A program made the translations under genes and the position numbers. The notes under the pieces were generated by a model that saw only the letters and a list, made by a program, of their open reading frames with translations, was not told the DNA's origin and searched no databases. From Bacillota bacterium (GTDB taxonomy: Bacteria > Bacillota > Bacilli > Lactobacillales > Aerococcaceae): a DNA stretch of 5,418 bases. The DNA is taken from NCBI GenBank assembly GCA_023442905.1, contig JAEZWY010000227.1, positions 1-5,418 of the forward strand, given 5' to 3'. This document shows positions 4,354 to 5,418 of this stretch, in pieces (the stretch's first letter is position 1; every line of letters starts with the position of its first letter).

Positions 4354-5418
4354 AGCAGTAGTACAAGATAAAGAGATTACATATTTCAAGCTGAATAATG
4401 AAGTTAACCGTCCACTTGATGGGAAAATTCAAATTGAAAAAGATAAAGAAGCCGTTCGTGCTTACTTTTTAGAGCATGTAAATCCAAATACAGTGTTTTT
4501 CTATACTTTAGATGAAAAAATTGATTATTTAATCGAACATGACTATTTAGAAGAAGACTTTATAAACTTATATAATCGTGATTTTGTTAAACGTTTGATG
4601 CAAGAGACGTATGACTTTAAATTCCGCTTTAAATCATTTATGAGTGCTTATAAGTTTTATACACAATATGCACTTAAAACTAACGATGGTAAACGTTACC
4701 TAGAACGTTACGAAGACCGTATCGTATTTACTGCTTTATATTTAGCAAATGGTGACGAGCAAGTAGCGAGCGATTTACGTGATGAAATGATCAACCAACG
4801 ATACCAACCAGCGACACCTACCTTCCTAAATGCTGGTCGTAAACGTCGTGGAGAATTGGTTTCTTGTTTCTTAATCCAAGCAACAGATGACATGAACTCA
4901 ATTGGTCGTACAATCAACTCAGCACTTCAACTATCTCGTTTAGGTGGTGGGGTTGGGGTTAACCTAACAAACATTCGTGCAGCCGGAGACCCAATTAAGA
5001 AAATTGAGAATGCTTCTTCAGGTATCATTCCAGTCATGAAATTACTAGAAGATTCATTCTCATACTCTAACCAATTAGGGCAACGTAACGGTGCAGGTGC
5101 AGTTTACCTTAGCGTCTTCCATCCAGATGTTGTATCATTCTTATCTGCGAAAAACGAAAACGCTGATGAAAAAATCCGTGTGAAGACTTTATCATTAGGT
5201 CTAGTTGTACCTGATAAATTCTACGAATTAGCAGAAAAAGACGAAATGATGTACTTATTCAGCCCTTACGATGTTGAACGTATTTATGGTAAACCTTACG
5301 CCTATGTCAACATTACAGAAGAGTATGACAACTTGGTAAACAACTCTGAAATCAAGAAATCTAAGATCCGTGCGCGCGATTTAGAAGACGATATCTCTAA
5401 ATTGCAACAAGAATCTGG
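4334..5418 (+). CDS. nrdE: NrdE, class Ib ribonucleotide reductase large subunit (3' end beyond window)
   Basis: The first 361 residues, about half, of the catalytic alpha subunit that reduces ribonucleoside diphosphates to deoxy forms with NrdF. It starts directly with the short class Ib N-terminal domain (YFKLNNEVNRPLDGKI) and lacks the ATP-cone of class Ia enzymes. Family landmarks are FRFKSFMSAYKFYTQYALKT, NQRYQPATPTFLNAG, ELVSCFLIQ with C178 as the first redox-active cysteine, the GGGVG turn at 204-208, and SNQLGQRNGAGAVYLSVFHPD. The thiyl-radical cysteine and second redox cysteine lie beyond the right edge. I chose ATG at 4334, in frame and overlapping the end of nrdI by 20 bp. A TTG at 4340 is an alternative with better spacing from the AAAAGGTGA site (4325-4333). 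nrdF is expected downstream but not seen. Confidence 0.96.
   Translation, partial: MKLDQPKAVVQDKEITYFKLNNEVNRPLDGKIQIEKDKEAVRAYFLEHVNPNTVFFYTLDEKIDYLIEHDYLEEDFINLYNRDFVKRLMQETYDFKFRFKSFMSAYKFYTQYALKTNDGKRYLERYEDRIVFTALYLANGDEQVASDLRDEMINQRYQPATPTFLNAGRKRRGELVSCFLIQATDDMNSIGRTINSALQLSRLGGGVGVNLTNIRAAGDPIKKIENASSGIIPVMKLLEDSFSYSNQLGQRNGAGAVYLSVFHPDVVSFLSAKNENADEKIRVKTLSLGLVVPDKFYELAEKDEMMYLFSPYDVERIYGKPYAYVNITEEYDNLVNNSEIKKSKIRARDLEDDISKLQQES

Noticed and set aside
4708..4917. Minus-strand ORF of 69 codons antisense to nrdE
   Set aside because: Shadow of the conserved nrdE reading frame; no ribosome site or domain supports it.

Overview
The window comes from a low-GC Gram-positive bacterium, most likely of the order Lactobacillales. 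The evidence is strong AGGAGG-type ribosome sites, AT-rich intergenic DNA, a class Ib nrdI-nrdE pair of lactic-acid-bacterium type, and a CopY-type repressor. The genus cannot be fixed from this sequence; Aerococcaceae or Carnobacteriaceae relatives are a guess. The genes are ordinary chromosomal ones. I see no insertion sequence, phage, CRISPR, tRNA or rRNA.

Left part, minus strand. A HAD-family (Cof-type) phosphatase (2275 to 1397) is followed 37 bp later by a short-chain dehydrogenase of the YghA/GSP39 type (1359 to 466), probably in one transcript that ends at a hairpin plus U-tract (415-448). Downstream of that, a Ppx/GppA exopolyphosphatase-family gene starts at 259 and runs off the left edge. 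It has a candidate promoter of its own whose spacer is filled by a perfect palindrome.

Middle. Uracil-DNA glycosylase (ung, 2444-3124) runs on the plus strand, divergent from the HAD gene, from an extended -10 promoter. It converges with a CopY-like metal-responsive repressor (3589 to 3128); their stop codons are only 3 bp apart.

Right part. A 392-bp gap separates copY from the divergent nrdI-nrdE genes of class Ib ribonucleotide reductase. Its left end holds a cop-box-like operator at the copY promoter. Its right end holds a good promoter (TTGAAA, 17 bp, TATAGT), two NrdR-box-like palindromes and a terminator-like hairpin that contains the second box. About 230 bp between these has no assigned function. 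nrdI (GTG start) overlaps nrdE, which is cut by the right edge.

Most worth a second look: (1) the dehydrogenase has K where the SDR tetrad Asn is expected and N where the catalytic Lys is expected, an apparent reciprocal swap; (2) the downstream NrdR box is embedded in what looks like an intrinsic terminator in the nrdI leader; (3) the CopY-like repressor has a CxCx4CxH tail instead of CxCx4CxC. I found no convincing wholly new multi-gene system.
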